Below, one piece after another: positions 24,574-36,078 of a stretch of 64,000 nucleotides of DNA. Position 1 is the first letter of the stretch. Each line of letters begins with the position of its first letter. The notes under the pieces were generated by a model. That model had not been told where the DNA came from. It searched no databases and saw nothing but the letters and a program-made list of their open reading frames with translations. The translations under genes and the position numbers were made by a program. The stretch is taken from positions 23,045,553-23,109,552 of the forward strand of contig NC_082594.1 of NCBI RefSeq assembly GCF_030936135.1, given 5' to 3'. The DNA is from Gavia stellata. Taxonomy: Eukaryota > Chordata > Aves > Gaviiformes > Gaviidae.

Positions 24574-27500
24574 TTGATCAAGGATATATGTATGTATATA
24601 TACACTTGTACTCATTTAGCATCAATTTGTTCTCTCTTGCCGGGGAAAACCAAAGCGTGCCCAAAAACAATATAGGCAGAAGAAAAAGTGTGTCTGTGTT
24701 TATAAAATGTCACCAGCCTATCCTAACGAATGAACGAATCCACAATCACAAATGTGAAGGGAGCCAATAAAGGCTTTTGTTAAGACCATAACAAACTAAA
24801 GAAGGTTAGATCTAGACTGACAGATGTAGGCTGCTGTGTAACTGCATAACGTTTTTTCATTAGCTACTGAAGGAATTTCTGTACTGTTTATTTTCATTCC
24901 CTGTTATGCACATGTAGTGTATGCATTTAAAGCTAAGACCTCTTGTGTTTTCTATGTAGACTTTAATAACCTAAATGGTAATAAACCACTTTGTTAGATG
25001 TTGAGAGCCCAGCATTAACTTCTTAGATCTTCACGTGGACCTGCTATATAAATTGCTTGCTTTTCTTCTCTGACCTGCTTCTGCTATTAGATGATGACTC
25101 TTGACTTCTGTAGTCTCAATTTTGGCTTGACAACAAAATTGATACTCAGGCTTTTTTTAATCCATGGCAAAGCAGCAAAATCCTGCTGTGCTGATAATAC
25201 CATAACAGCATGATGGGACATGGCTTCCTTAAGTTTGAGTTGAAGTCTGTTCACAGTTACCTTTTTTGCACAGTCTACACACACACTTGTACTATCAAGA
25301 TGATGATTGTGTTGCTTACATCCAAATGCCAGCAGCCATTCTGGCACATCATAGCTGGGAGAGCTAAACAATAAATACCCTCTTTATTACCTCCTACCTT
25401 CAGTTCCTCAAGCCTTCAGTCTTAACCCATGTCAGTGTTGTTAACGCTTAGCTTCGTATATTGGGTATTACAGCCAGGTGCATAGCTTTCCCTTTCTGTC
25501 TTGCAGTTATTTTTGGTTGACATATATAGTTGCTTATGGTTAACTAACCAAATTGTTAGTTTATGCATTCAATTTACATAATAAATGGTTCACATTATCC
25601 GTTCACTGGTTTTCCCATTAACTTCAACCATGTACTGTAGAGCAGTTACTTATGTTTTATTTGTGATTAAAATTAATTTGTAAAGAGAACTGAAAGACTG
25701 ACATTGCAGGAGCTATCTATAATTTGCATAATTTACACTCTCTGACTTTTTTGTGAGCATAGTTATTTAATTGCTTTAGTGTTAGTCTGGCCAGTTTGTT
25801 CTAGATGATGCTGATGATGTGAAGGTTGGTAGTTTTGGATGATGGTGGATCATAATCACAAAGATGAGCTCTTCTCTTCCACTGTAACACAAAGCTAGTG
25901 CAGTTTGACAACTGGTAGTTGTAGTGATTTTACTGTCATCTGACTGCTTGCTATTTTACTGGTGGTGTTTAACTGTGCTCAAAATAGGTCTGCTGTGGTT
26001 GAAAGACTTTGGGAAGAACCTAAGTGAAGTGGCAGCAGGGAAGAGTATTCCTAAGGTGAAGTGATAGGGACTGTGCTCTTCAGTGTAGTACACATGTTTT
26101 GCACGCTTTATTTCTACTCTTCAATTAGTATTGCAATTTTTGTATTTGCAAAAGCTTTAATTGCTTTTAATATGTCTAAATGTTTCTTTTAATCTTGGTG
26201 CATAGGAATCTGAATTATCTTAATAAGAAAGTCAAGGTGATTTTGGTAGCCTCTTTATTGCTTAATTCATTACAGTGAAGAAGCTCTCCACTTCATTTTA
26301 CATGAGTGCATAAAGTGATAAGCTCTTGTGTGCAAGTGGTAACTTTTTTTGTTTTCCTCATATTTAGGAAAGCTGTGGAAGAGTTACTTAAAGAGGCAAA
26401 ACGTGGGAGAACCAGAGCAGAAACAATGGGAGCTATGGGTTGGTAAGTTGTGCCAAGAGGAAATGAATGCTATGACCGATGCCAAAATAAATTTTACATT
26501 TCATGCGTGACAGAAGTCTCTATCTTTTAATTTGCTTCATGTTTAAATAATTTGGCTTCATCCAGGTATTAATTTGTCTGGGCAAAAATTTGAGTCCAGA
26601 TAAGAAAGAAGTTGAAGTAAATTCTGCCTGCATGAAATTGCTTGACTGAATGTGTTGAAGTCAAAGCAACTGGGAAACTGGGAGTAGCTTCTGTAATAGT
26701 GTTTCCTTATAATAGATGGAATTGCAAAGTTTGGGTTGGAACCTTGTGAATCTTTAAAATACTGGGTAGCTTCAGTGTGCATGTGCTTACATACCGGCCA
26801 TGTGCTACAGGATTAGATTCTGTTTAAGTTAAAAGAATTCATAGCCTGGCAAAGAAACCTAAACCCTGAAAACAATAAAAATAACAAATTATCCTATAAT
26901 AGAGAATCCATGTGTAAATTGCAGCCAAAAATGATCTCAAAGTATAATCCAATTTTGGAAGGAGGTATTTAATACTTTAAAAAAAACCCTAAAACCCAGG
27001 GGCTAATTTGTATAGCAAGTGGGAAAAGAATCGCAGTATTTAAATCTTAAGTGAAATACAGTGTTAATTCTTCAATGCAGTATTTCAGTTTTTACAGCTA
27101 GATTATCATGGAATGTAATGCATGTAATTGTAATTAAAGAAGTAAGGACATGCTGAGAAGAGTCATTCATCTTAAAATAATGTATATGACTTTGATAAGA
27201 AGCAATCGGATCTAGGGATGTTCACACAAGTAGTGTACCAGTTGACTCTGTTAATTTGTAGATAAAGTTTGGCTTCCTACACCAGCAGTAGTAAAAGAAA
27301 AGCCTGCACTGTTAATGAAGTTCTCAGCTGATTTCTTGGCTATGTTAATTTTAGTAGCTCTGAAGAGATTAAAATAGTGTCTTGCTGAAAAAAGTTAATC
27401 CTTTATATTTTCTAAACAAGTTTTGGGGTTTTTCTATGTTTTACCCAGTATTTTTGCTAGGGATGTAGTTTATACCCCTTGTGTTAAAATAATTAAATTG

Positions 27501-30500
27501 GTTTAATTCCCCTAGAGTGGTTATAGCTATACTGATAGAGCATGCTTTTACCCTGTCAGCCTTGCCAAACGGCCAGGTAACCAATGCAGATAATTAGCAC
27601 CGTAAAGTGTTGCATGCATCCAGTTACTGTGAATTTGCAAGTTAATTCCAGGTGTGGAGGGAGACTAAAGATTTCTGTTGGGAGATAACCAAGTGTCCCT
27701 GTGCAACTTCACTGCCACTTGTGCAGTCTGGAATACCTGCCAGGGGCGTGTATGGGCTTCTACTCCTGGCTCTGGCTGCTACTTATTCCATGTCTGTAAA
27801 AGAGTAGTTGTCCTGCTCAGCTGGCTATGATGATCAGCTCAGGGTAACATGCAGTTTGCTAAAGCCTGATGTCCAAGACCTGCCAGAGGAGGGCATAGCC
27901 AAGGGTGACCTGTTCTTCAGAACAGCTGCAGATTCCACTGGAGTGAAATAGTGTTCGGCTAGGCCAGGGTTGTGTTAAAGGTGTAGGAGGAGAGGATTGT
28001 CAAGAAGGCTTCAGGGCAGAGGAAGACTGTTGACATAGGGATTGGCGTGTTGATATCCTGAACTGAGACTGTTGAAGTAAGGATCCTCTTAACTGCAGAG
28101 GGACATGAGAATAGCTATACTGGGTCAATCAAAGGATCTATCTCTGCAGTGCCCTGTCTCCATCAGTGGCCAATAGGCAGTGTGTAGGAAATGGAGGAAG
28201 AAAAGTACAAGAAAATAGCAGTACTTCCTCAAGGTACTATCCCTGCTTCAGGCAGTCTGCAGCTCAGGATATCCTGCACTCGGAGATGATTTTTTTGTAT
28301 ATGATGCTTCTCCAGGGATTTTTCCCCCTCTCTGAATTAATCTGTAGAGAGACTGGTAGTAATCCCATTGACACAAATCTGCTGCTGTAGAGTTCGGCAT
28401 AGGCTAGTGTACAGCTGGTGTGTGTGGCCATAACGAATGTGTAAAGTCCCCCATAGGCAGACTCCCAGTGAGTCTTTGGTGTCTAGTTCTGCAAGTGCAA
28501 GAGATGGAACAGCAGCTGGAAGCTGCCACTGCTGTCTTCCCCGTTGTGCTGTTCTGGTCCTTCTGAACTGGCCCAACAACTAGGTATTGCATACATATGT
28601 GGGAGGTGAGATAACCACTAAGATATTTTTAAAGAAACTTAACTGTGCTCAGTTGAGTATCACACCAGCAAAATGCCATCAGATGTAACTGATGTTACAG
28701 TAAATTCTGAAGGGCTTCAGAGATTACTTCCAGGACTGACATGTAACCTTGCAACTGTAAGCTACTGAGAGGAAGGTAACTTGCTCTGAGCTCTGTGGAT
28801 AGCAAGTAAAATGAGCAGAAAAGTTAGTTCATGAAAATGTATATTAGTAGACGAAATCCAGGAAAGCATAACTGGTAGAAGCAGAGAGACAAGGTCATCA
28901 CCAACTTGTCTAAAATCACAGTCTTAACAGGTAAAACGCAAAACCTTCCTTCCTTGCCAAACTCAAAATGCTTACAGGTGTGTTTCATGAGGACTTCTGG
29001 GATTTCCTCAGCCCTTTGTCAGAGGGGTCCTGGAGAAGAGATGCACAAACCCTGGAGACATCTAGTGTAAGGCCATCAATCCTGCATTGGCACTGGATAG
29101 TTGAAGCAACTCGGCCTATGAAGAAAAGATTTGTTCTGCCATCTGTCTTTGGGTAAGGAGAAGCAGAGGCTGCTACTGCTCGTACTTTGTTGATTCCAGT
29201 TCATGTTGCTCTCCAGCAGCTGTTGGATACTGGTAAATAGATTTCTGGAGTCAGTGGCATTTGACAGGAATTGATTAAAGGGAGGTGTGTGGGGAGGTGG
29301 CGTTCCCGGGGAACGATATTGTCCATACCATTACAAAGGAGTAGTGTCTCCCAGTGGGTGTTGATGGCAGCAAAACCTTAGCTAGCAAGCCTCTGGATGC
29401 TGTTTTGGGACTGCTTTCAGATTCAAGCCACTGCTCTGTTACTGTCCAGAGTGACTAGTTCTCCATAGCTCAAGTGCATTGCTTGAAGAAGTTCCCCAAG
29501 CACCCCTACCTAACGTTTTGCTGTTTCCTTGTGTGAGATGGATAGTCAGCTGCTGTTTGAGCCTAAATTGCAAGCATCCGAGCTAGCATAGCTCACAGGT
29601 ACAGAAAAAACGTACCAAGCAGTCATCCTTTAGCCCACAGTCTGATACAAAGACTCACCCTTGAAATATGGGACAGCGTTGCTAGTATTTCTTCCAGTTT
29701 GGGAATGTTTTGCCAGTGTTACATTGTCTTACAAGTTTGCTGTGGATGACATGGGTAGGTGCTGCAACCTATAGGGGTTAGATGCCAGTAGAAGAAAGGC
29801 TTGTCCCGAACAGGGAGGTTTATGGTGTTATCAGGGAAGAGCTTAAGCGGGAAGGGACATAACCTGAGACTTTCTGGACATGTAGGAACTGTCAGTATTG
29901 CCAATGGGCTGCATGAGCTCTTAGTTGGCTAAGAGTCCTAGCTCACTGGCCTCCATGCTGTCAGGACTGCTTAGATTGGCAGTATCTAGGTCCATAGCAA
30001 ATTAATCCAAGAAATACTAGATATTCGTATTTGTAGATCTCACATTACTGGCTCTCAAGTATTGTCTTGTTCCTTGGATGTCCTCAAGATTCTTGCTCTC
30101 AGCACTGCAGTATTTCTAGTTCCTGCAATGCTCCTTTTGGTATGTACTCTATGGCCATAGTGATTCTTGTTGGGGGTCTCCTACAACCTTATGATACCAC
30201 ATGATGTAGATCCTGCTGATGATGTATCTGGTTCAAGCATTAGTGAAGCTAATCACAAGTAAGAAAATGTATGAGAGAAGGAGAAGGGAGGATCCTCTTC
30301 TGAAAGTGTCTTAATCCCAGAAACATTGAGCAAAAGAGAGCAGAATCTGTGGCTAAATCTCAGTGATGCTGCTGTGATGCTGGAACTTCTGAGATGAGAA
30401 AAGACATCAGAGCAGCTGTCTGAAAGTTAACATTTGAAGGGCCAGCTGGATCCAGGATAGGAAGTTGTGTAAAAACACTTGAAATGGTTAGATAAATGTA

Positions 30501-33500
30501 TCCTTGATTCATCAGATGGAATGAAGCTGTAAAATACTGGGATTTCCATTTTGTGTGTAGGTAAAATTAAGCTAAAAGCTCAGCTTTCCTTAAATGGTTT
30601 TGTTGGTCCTATGTACATAATTCATAAGCCTCTTTATAGCAGTGGAGTTAGGTCCCATTTTAAGGTGGTGTTCTGCTTTAATTGAGAAAGGCAGTTAAAA
30701 TGCCACAAAAGCTACTGTGTAGAAAAGTTGTAGAGGCTTATTTATTTTTCTCCAATGTCTGGTCTCCAAAGATGCTGGTAGCAAGTGAGCTAAGGCTGAA
30801 TAGAGTATAATCTTCTTGGCTTACTTTAAAAGCTTACCTAAAATAAGATATGGAAAATAGGATATTTTGGGATGGTTTGTTCAGCTCTGCATTGTAAGAG
30901 CAGCTGAAATTGCAAAAAGAAGATAAATTTTGGAAGCATTAAATTATTTTTAACCCTATTTCTTGTAAAGCAATCCTAAAATTGCTTTCATTCCTATAGA
31001 TAGCTTTCTGTTCAATACCAAATCTGTTAGAAGTATTGCAGAATACAAAATAATGAAGATAAGGCCAAGCGTTTGAGTGCGCTGGAACTGCAAAATGTGG
31101 TATTGCATCTTGTCTTTGAATGGGTGTTGCATGACTGTGCAGAAACTCTGCAATGTGACTCCGCTACATCTCTTTCATTTGAATGTGAAGAGGAGGAGAA
31201 ACAGGGTACAGAGGTTGCAAAGTAAATACGTTAAAGCCTTGTGATCAGAGCACAGGTTCCCGTGCGAGTCCTGCGAGCTGTATCTAGCTGCCAAGACCGT
31301 ACATAAAAGCTTGCAGTGTCCTCCCAGGCATCCTCTTTTGTCAGATTCCCCTGTGAAAGGATAACAGCCTAGATTAGTTGGTTTGGCAAAACAACCTCTA
31401 GCTGCTTTTTTTTGCCTTCAAAATAAACTGTCACTCTTCTGTTAAGTAGTATATTTTCCAGTTTGGAAGTGGTAGAAATGTACTTGTAAGTTCATCCATA
31501 ATGAACTTTTGTTTCCTGGAAAGATGTGATTTACTCTGTATGCTGAGGCTGACTGCGCCAAGCCTGTTTGATATGTCCAGTTACTCAGCAGAGAAGACTG
31601 TGGCACATGGCACTGTACTCTTGTGTCTTAAACAATGTCAGCATGTTTTACTGATAAAAAGTTGTATGGTACCCTTCTGTGCTGAACTGCACTGCTATGC
31701 TTGATGGCAGGTATTGGCTGGATATTGTGTTGTTGCACAGAAGTTGGCTGAAAATGTTAAAAGTAGGGTTAAGATTTGATCTGTGTTCACAATAACAGAT
31801 TTAATCTTTTTTTCTTGCTCAAAATACGATGTTGACGCATCATCACTGCATGGTGGAGAGATTTTGGGGTGTGAGGGACTTACCTGTGGAGAGGAACGAG
31901 GTTCCATGGGTGGGAATAGCTTGGTTTAGCTTATTGGAGCATGCGAAGCAAAAAGTGAACTTTTTCGTCAAGTCAATACATTGCGACAGAACTGGACTCC
32001 GTTTTGTAGACAAGACTGCTCTAGAATTGCAGGTTGCGTGCTTGCTTTGATCATGCCTGCAGCCCTGCTCCAGGCACACTACAGTTCAGAACTTTAATGT
32101 TCTTTTAATATGTCTTTTTTGGGTTTTGTTGGGTTGTTATTTTGGGGGGTTTTTTGAAAGAAAACCTTTTAAAATCTGTTCTGTGGCACTATTCAGTAGT
32201 CAGCAGTATTGTGTTGCACCTTGCATAGGCTGAGCTTGCCTCCCAGCCCTTCAGAATTTACATTGAGGGCAAAGCTGTCATTGAATTGAGCATTGCAGGA
32301 TCAGACCTACAGCAAACCAAAGGCATGTCTTTGGGGAGGGCAACTGTAGAAATGTTCTACAATTTTCTCACCATTAGGAATGCTCTCAAAGGTATCAGTG
32401 GATTAATACAGTTCACTTTTAATCTTCACAGTTCCATATATACCATGGATATATGTAAACATTACACATGCACACACACGTGCCCATAATGTAGCACGTA
32501 CAATACATCTCATTTCCTTTAAGACTTAAAGGCAGAATTTGCTTTGTTGAAGTCTGAGGTCAATAAAATTAAAGACTGATGTTTCTCTTCAGTGCCATAA
32601 CTTACTGCTGCTGTGTGAAAGCCCAGTGTCTCGCTTTTATCATTGTATGATGGTGAACTAATGGCATCTCTAAGCTGACTCTCAAGCCCTGCATTTCTCA
32701 CCAGTTTTCATTCTTAGTATAACTCAGGAAGCACTCATAGTGCCAAAAAGAAATAAATACTTCAGCAAGGTGAATTTATTTAGGGCAGATTGTCTCATTC
32801 TGGTGCTATATATATTAGTGCTTAATCAATGCATTAGCTTTTAAGAAAAAGCAAGAGGAAGGAGACAAATGTGAAATAGTTTTTGCCTGGATGCAGCCTA
32901 GAGAAAGCTGCCCTGCTTGGTAGGGAGTGTTGAGGTACAACAGTTTAATGCTGGCATAAGACATATAGAGGACTTAAATGTTGGCTGGTTTGTGTTATGC
33001 CTTGAGTGTAACCTGTGCTATGGCATGTTCAGCATCATGTTCATAGCTTATGTTGCTTGAAGTAGAAACCCTATTCTACTGACATATGTTAGCCTTATAT
33101 TTTTACTCAGTAATTAAGTTAACGGATAAATATTGTCTCCCTGATTTACAAAACAGCTATACTAGATACAGATCTAGAACTTTTTTTTAATGATTTTTTA
33201 AACCAGGTTTTGAGCAAAACAGTGTAGATTATATGGAGAAAGTTTTGAAAACTCTAAAACTAGCTGTGCTGTAGAAATGTGTCAAGAAATACCTAGCGGA
33301 AATAAAACGGTGTGGCTGTTTAATGTATACTTCTAAAATGACTCATAAGTTCTTTGAGGATTTAGGACAAGATCAATTACCTGAAGCAAACACCATGGTA
33401 AACGCCATGTCAGGTTAAAAGTCATGAAGTATGCTAAGTAATCAGACATGATCTTTGTTACAATTTTCTTGTTGTTCTGATACCTCTGATTATTCAGAGG

Positions 33501-34788
33501 TGTCAGAGGTTTTTAAATGGTCAGGGTATAGTTTCTACACTTACACAAAATATTCAGGTAGAATAGATGATCTTAACGTTGTGGTGCTAGGATTCATTGG
33601 CTCCATAGCTGATTCAGTAAGTGGCATTGTGATCTCCAACAGCTCTGCTTTTTTAGAGTAATCCTGTAACTTCTCCATTAGCATGCAGACTCAAAAATGT
33701 GAAGACAAATGCAACAGTAGCTCCCACTATAAACAAAGTCTTCAGAGTGATTTCTGCTTACTGCAGAAACTTGTTTTTTCTCATTCTGTTCTTTAAGAGA
33801 CGATAAATTGGGAATAAGTTGCCTACAACTGATACCAACAAGATAAATAAAATGTAGAGTACTGGTGTACTAAAACTGGATGAATAAATTACGTGCAAAA
33901 GTGTTAAGCTGCAAGAGGAGAAAGTCAGAAACAATGGAAAAGTTGGATAAGTATCCTTTCTTTTTAAGAAAAAGAAACAAAATATTTTGTTTGGTGGTTG
34001 CCAAATAGAAATTAAAATTGGTATGCCTTGTGTCTGTTTTATTACTACAGCTGTTTGGGTTCTTCATGCAAGTGTATCTTTTACTTTCTAAATATCTCAG
34101 TTTGTTAAATAATGCTGACTTTAGTAGATCATGACCTTGTAAACCGTTCCATTTTGACTTAGAATATGTTATTAAATATTTGATTCCTGAATACCTAAGT
34201 TAAACACCATCAATCTTAAAATATATTGTCATCCTCTGCTTACCCCTGTACACACGACCTTGTGAAAATCACATGGATTTTCACTGTATTGAAGTAAAAT
34301 AATTTTCATCCTATAAAGAGTAAGGTAAAAGGAGAATGGAGACAACCTTGAGCACATCTTTCTGTACTGAGAGTTTACACTAGGTGGCATGCAAGGAAAG
34401 CCAAAAGCACAAACCTGTCTTAAAATTATTGAAGTTAAAATCTCAGATTTGTTTCAGGATGTTTTTATCTTGTCTTTTGATCACTTTTCAATGTCTTTAC
34501 AGGTTGAAATGTCCTCTTGCTGGTACAAATAAAAGATTTCTTATTAATACCATCAAAAATACGTTACCATCTCAAAAAGAACAAGACCAAGAACGTGAGC
34601 AAAAGGAAGACAGTAAGGAGCCTGAGCCAAATAAAAGCAGGAAAGAAGAAAAACCAAAGAAACGCAGAATTCATCCATACACACCCAGCTTTCAGTCCAG
34701 AAGGAGAGTCAGCTACTCTCCTCCGAGGCACCGAAACAGGAACCAGCACACAAAGGATAAGCATGAAAAGCGATCAAGCAAACGATGA
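16706..34788 (+). CDS. POLR1D: Protein POLR1D, isoform 2-type product (128 aa, three exons)
   Basis: Joined coding parts 16706-16731, 26368-26442 and 34503-34788 give 387 nt, 128 residues plus TGA. The start MEEDPELER sits in a strong Kozak context (GCCGCCATGG). Recognisable blocks are KAVEELLKEAKRG (10-22), RAETMGAMGW (25-34), KCPLAGTNKRFLINTIKNT (36-54), an acidic/lysine-rich middle (58-83), a basic KPKKRR cluster (84-89; possible nuclear signal) and an Arg/Ser/Pro-rich tail (96-128). This matches what I know of the human POLR1D isoform 2 product, about 122 residues. That isoform shares only its first residues with the Pol I/III subunit AC19 (RPAC2). It has no AC19 fold and no established function. 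No signal peptide or membrane segment is seen. Phases are consistent (both junctions split after codon position 2) and all splice sites are GT-AG. The identification is from recalled family sequence, not a database search. Confidence 0.92.
21095..22460 (+). mobile_element. LTR retroelement remnant: LTR plus 5' internal sequence
   Basis: The left edge TGTTAGGTTATGTG and much of the following 650 nt align by eye with the element at 53206. Shared blocks include the CCCAGGGCTG segment, AGGGAAGGA...GGTGGGGA, GATTTGGGGAGAAGCAAGAGTGGGAAAAT, a TATA-like TAAAAAGG near 21587 and CAGTCTGTCCTGTCGTC near 21660-21676. Beyond about 21.73 kb comes a G-rich, TG-rich segment with repeated CCAGCAACTGG-like words (near 21790 and 22259; CCAGCAGTTGG near 21822), which looks like a decayed internal 5' region with imperfect tandem units. 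No gag, pol or env frame is preserved. It is probably an avian endogenous retrovirus family; the class (ERVL or ERVK) cannot be decided here. The right edge is uncertain. Confidence 0.65.
24525..24605. repeat. TG/TA microsatellite
   Basis: ATATATGTGTGTGTG passes into an uninterrupted TA run of about 28 nt, followed after a short gap by degenerate ATATGTATGTATATAT. It is intronic and likely length-polymorphic. Confidence 0.95.
26368..26442 (+). CDS. POLR1D: POLR1D coding exon 2 (isoform 2-specific)
   Basis: 75 nt between acceptor TTCCTCATATTTAG and donor TG|GTAAGTTG. It completes Arg9, encodes residues 10-33 and the first two bases of Trp34. The EELLKEAKRG and TRAETMG blocks are characteristic of the isoform 2 product. 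It is too short to stand out as a single open frame and was found by following the exon 1 phase. Confidence 0.9.
28103..28390 (-). mobile_element. Ancient CR1 3'-end fragment, minus strand
   Basis: CATGAGAATAGCTATACTGG followed by GTCAATCAAAGG and CCTGTCTCCATCAGTGGCCAA matches, with divergence, the reverse complement of the 3' terminal region of an old amniote CR1 subfamily known from turtles and archosaurs. It lies in POLR1D intron 2 and is non-coding. Confidence 0.7.
29301..29315. repeat. Perfect 7-1-7 palindrome
   Basis: CGTTCCC-G-GGGAACG, a CpG-containing palindrome in an otherwise CpG-poor intron. The core TTCCCGGGGAA resembles a STAT/BCL6-type site. Such a short palindrome can occur by chance. 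Confidence 0.6.
33479..33504. repeat. Short hairpin-forming inverted repeat
   Basis: Arms GATACCTCTGA and TCAGAGGTGTC pair at 10 of 11 positions around a TTAT loop, and a third AGAGGT copy follows. It is intronic, with no known function. Confidence 0.6.
34503..34788 (+). CDS. POLR1D: POLR1D coding exon 3 (isoform 2-specific, terminal)
   Basis: After the acceptor TTTACAG at 34502, the frame completes Trp34 and encodes residues 35-128, ending TGA at 34786-34788. It holds the most conserved-looking block (KCPLAGTNKRFLINTIKNT) and the charged tail with KPKKRR and SYSPPRHRNRN. An open frame continues upstream into the intron (from 34384), but the clean acceptor and matching phase set the exon start at 34503. 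Confidence 0.92.
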
Positions 34789-35136
34789 GGAGAGGAGAGT
34801 GACGAATATGTCTTGTTACAAGCCAGGAATGTCGTTAAGTGTCGGACTGCAGGGATGTCTCAGCTTTTCAGGAAAAGATGCTGTTCAAAATTGAATTTTG
34901 AACAGAGTTGCTTGTGTGAGAAGTAACCTTGAGATAGCTTTAGAAAACCTTTCTTCAGGACCTTTAAGAGAAAAGCAAAGTGCAGCATAAATCTTTCCAT
35001 TGTTTTAGAGCAGACATTCCTTTCCTTTTGCTCCATTCCTCTCTCCCCTTCTGACTAAGCTTAGGGTCTTGGTGATGGAGCGCCATATGTGTGTCATTGT
35101 CCAATACAACTCGTTTAGTCACGTCACTCTTTTGGA

Positions 35137-35142
35137 AATAAA
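35137..35142 (+). terminator. POLR1D: Polyadenylation signal AATAAA (proximal)
   Basis: A canonical hexamer 349 nt after the stop codon. It is followed by A/T-rich sequence with little GT-rich downstream element, so it may be weaker than the next signal. Confidence 0.55.
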
Positions 35143-35203
35143 TTTAAATTAAACAGAAATCTATTTATTGTGTAAAGTTGGCAGAACTTCTTTGCTGCTA
35201 ACC

Positions 35204-35209
35204 AATAAA
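35204..35209 (+). terminator. POLR1D: Polyadenylation signal AATAAA (likely main)
   Basis: A canonical hexamer with a T/GT-rich stretch starting about 12 nt downstream, the usual arrangement for cleavage near 35225-35235. A further AATAAA at 35856-35861 could serve a longer transcript. Confidence 0.7.
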
Positions 35210-36050
35210 GAAGTTTTGCATGTTTGGGTTAGTTGAGTTTTACAGAATCTAAAAGAAGGGAAAGCCGGTCAGTGCCTGGCCAAGCAAGTACATTTTGTAT
35301 AGAATATGAGTTTGCTTTCTTTAGTATAAAAAGAACAAATTTGGAATGGGCAATGCTGGTTTTGGTTTCCAGGAGGAACTACCAGGAAATAGTGATTTTG
35401 CTTGTTATTGTATATTCACAAACCTGTCATAGATAATAATAAACATTAGCCCTAAAAAGCCATAACTGCAATAATTGTCTCTGTTTAGACTTCCCTCTGT
35501 AAGGAAGTAGTTTGAGCAGTCAGTTGTCATGGTGCTTTCAAAACAAACCTTGAAGACAAAATTACCATGTTCTCTGTCCACTGCTATAAAGTTTCTGAGT
35601 AAATACGTAATACTAGAAATGCAGAGAAGATACTTCAAAACAGTCAAATGCTTGCTTTCCAAGCCTGTGTGACAATTCCGTAGTGGTACAGTTCTTAAAC
35701 TTGTGACATGAAGCACATATAATACACATCGGCATAATCTATGTCTCACTTCTGTTTGTGTTACAATAACAAACTTCTGTGTGAAATATTTTGTATTTCA
35801 GTATTCTCAGAAATAATTGTTTTGAACATAGGTTTCTGTTTTTCAGTGTGTTGACAATAAAATCGAAAATGTCTATTAAAAGTGCATTGTGGAATTAATG
35901 CTTTTAATGGGTTTCTTAACTGAAATGGGCCTCTCTTCCTGAGGGAAAGGAGGACCAGCGCTTCGTGGTCCTTCAGTGTTGTGTCAGGGCAAGAGTGCCA
36001 CCTATAGGCTTCTCTATACCTCGTCTTGCTATACATACCTGTCTCTCTTG

Positions 36051-36078
36051 GAAAGATCATGTTAGAAAGATCATGTTA
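36051..36078. repeat. 14-bp tandem duplication
   Basis: GAAAGATCATGTTA occurs twice in perfect tandem (36051-36064 and 36065-36078). It looks like recent slippage or duplication. Confidence 0.95.

Larger units (their letters stand above)
16732..26367 (+). other. POLR1D: POLR1D intron 1 (overview)
   Basis: A 9.6 kb intron. The first 400 nt are CpG-island sequence. 17.2-21.09 kb is AT-rich and featureless to me. 21.10 to about 22.46 kb is an LTR-element remnant. A TG/TA microsatellite lies near 24.53-24.6 kb. The remainder (22.5-24.5 and 24.6-26.3 kb) shows no gene or clear repeat. The intron ends TTCCTCATATTTAG. Confidence 0.85.
26443..34502 (+). other. POLR1D: POLR1D intron 2 (overview)
   Basis: An 8.06 kb intron running from GTAAGT to TTTCAATGTCTTTACAG. 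It contains an old minus-strand CR1 3' end near 28.1-28.39 kb and small inverted repeats at 29301-29315 and 33479-33504. 26.45-28.1 kb and 28.4-34.4 kb otherwise show no gene or clear repeat. Part of 27.6-30.0 kb has unusual moderate-GC texture and may be unrecognised old transposon sequence. Confidence 0.85.
34789..35240 (+). other. POLR1D: POLR1D 3' UTR (isoform 2-type transcript)
   Basis: Non-coding sequence from the stop codon to the region of the likely cleavage site. It includes two AATAAA signals (35137-35142 and 35204-35209), the second followed by GT-rich GTTTTGCATGTTTGGGTTAG. The exact cleavage position is not visible. Confidence 0.7.

Noticed and set aside
34384..34502. Upstream extension of the POLR1D exon 3 frame into the intron
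   Set aside because: The acceptor TTTACAG at 34502 and the phase match with exon 2 show this part is intron. The open frame there is incidental.
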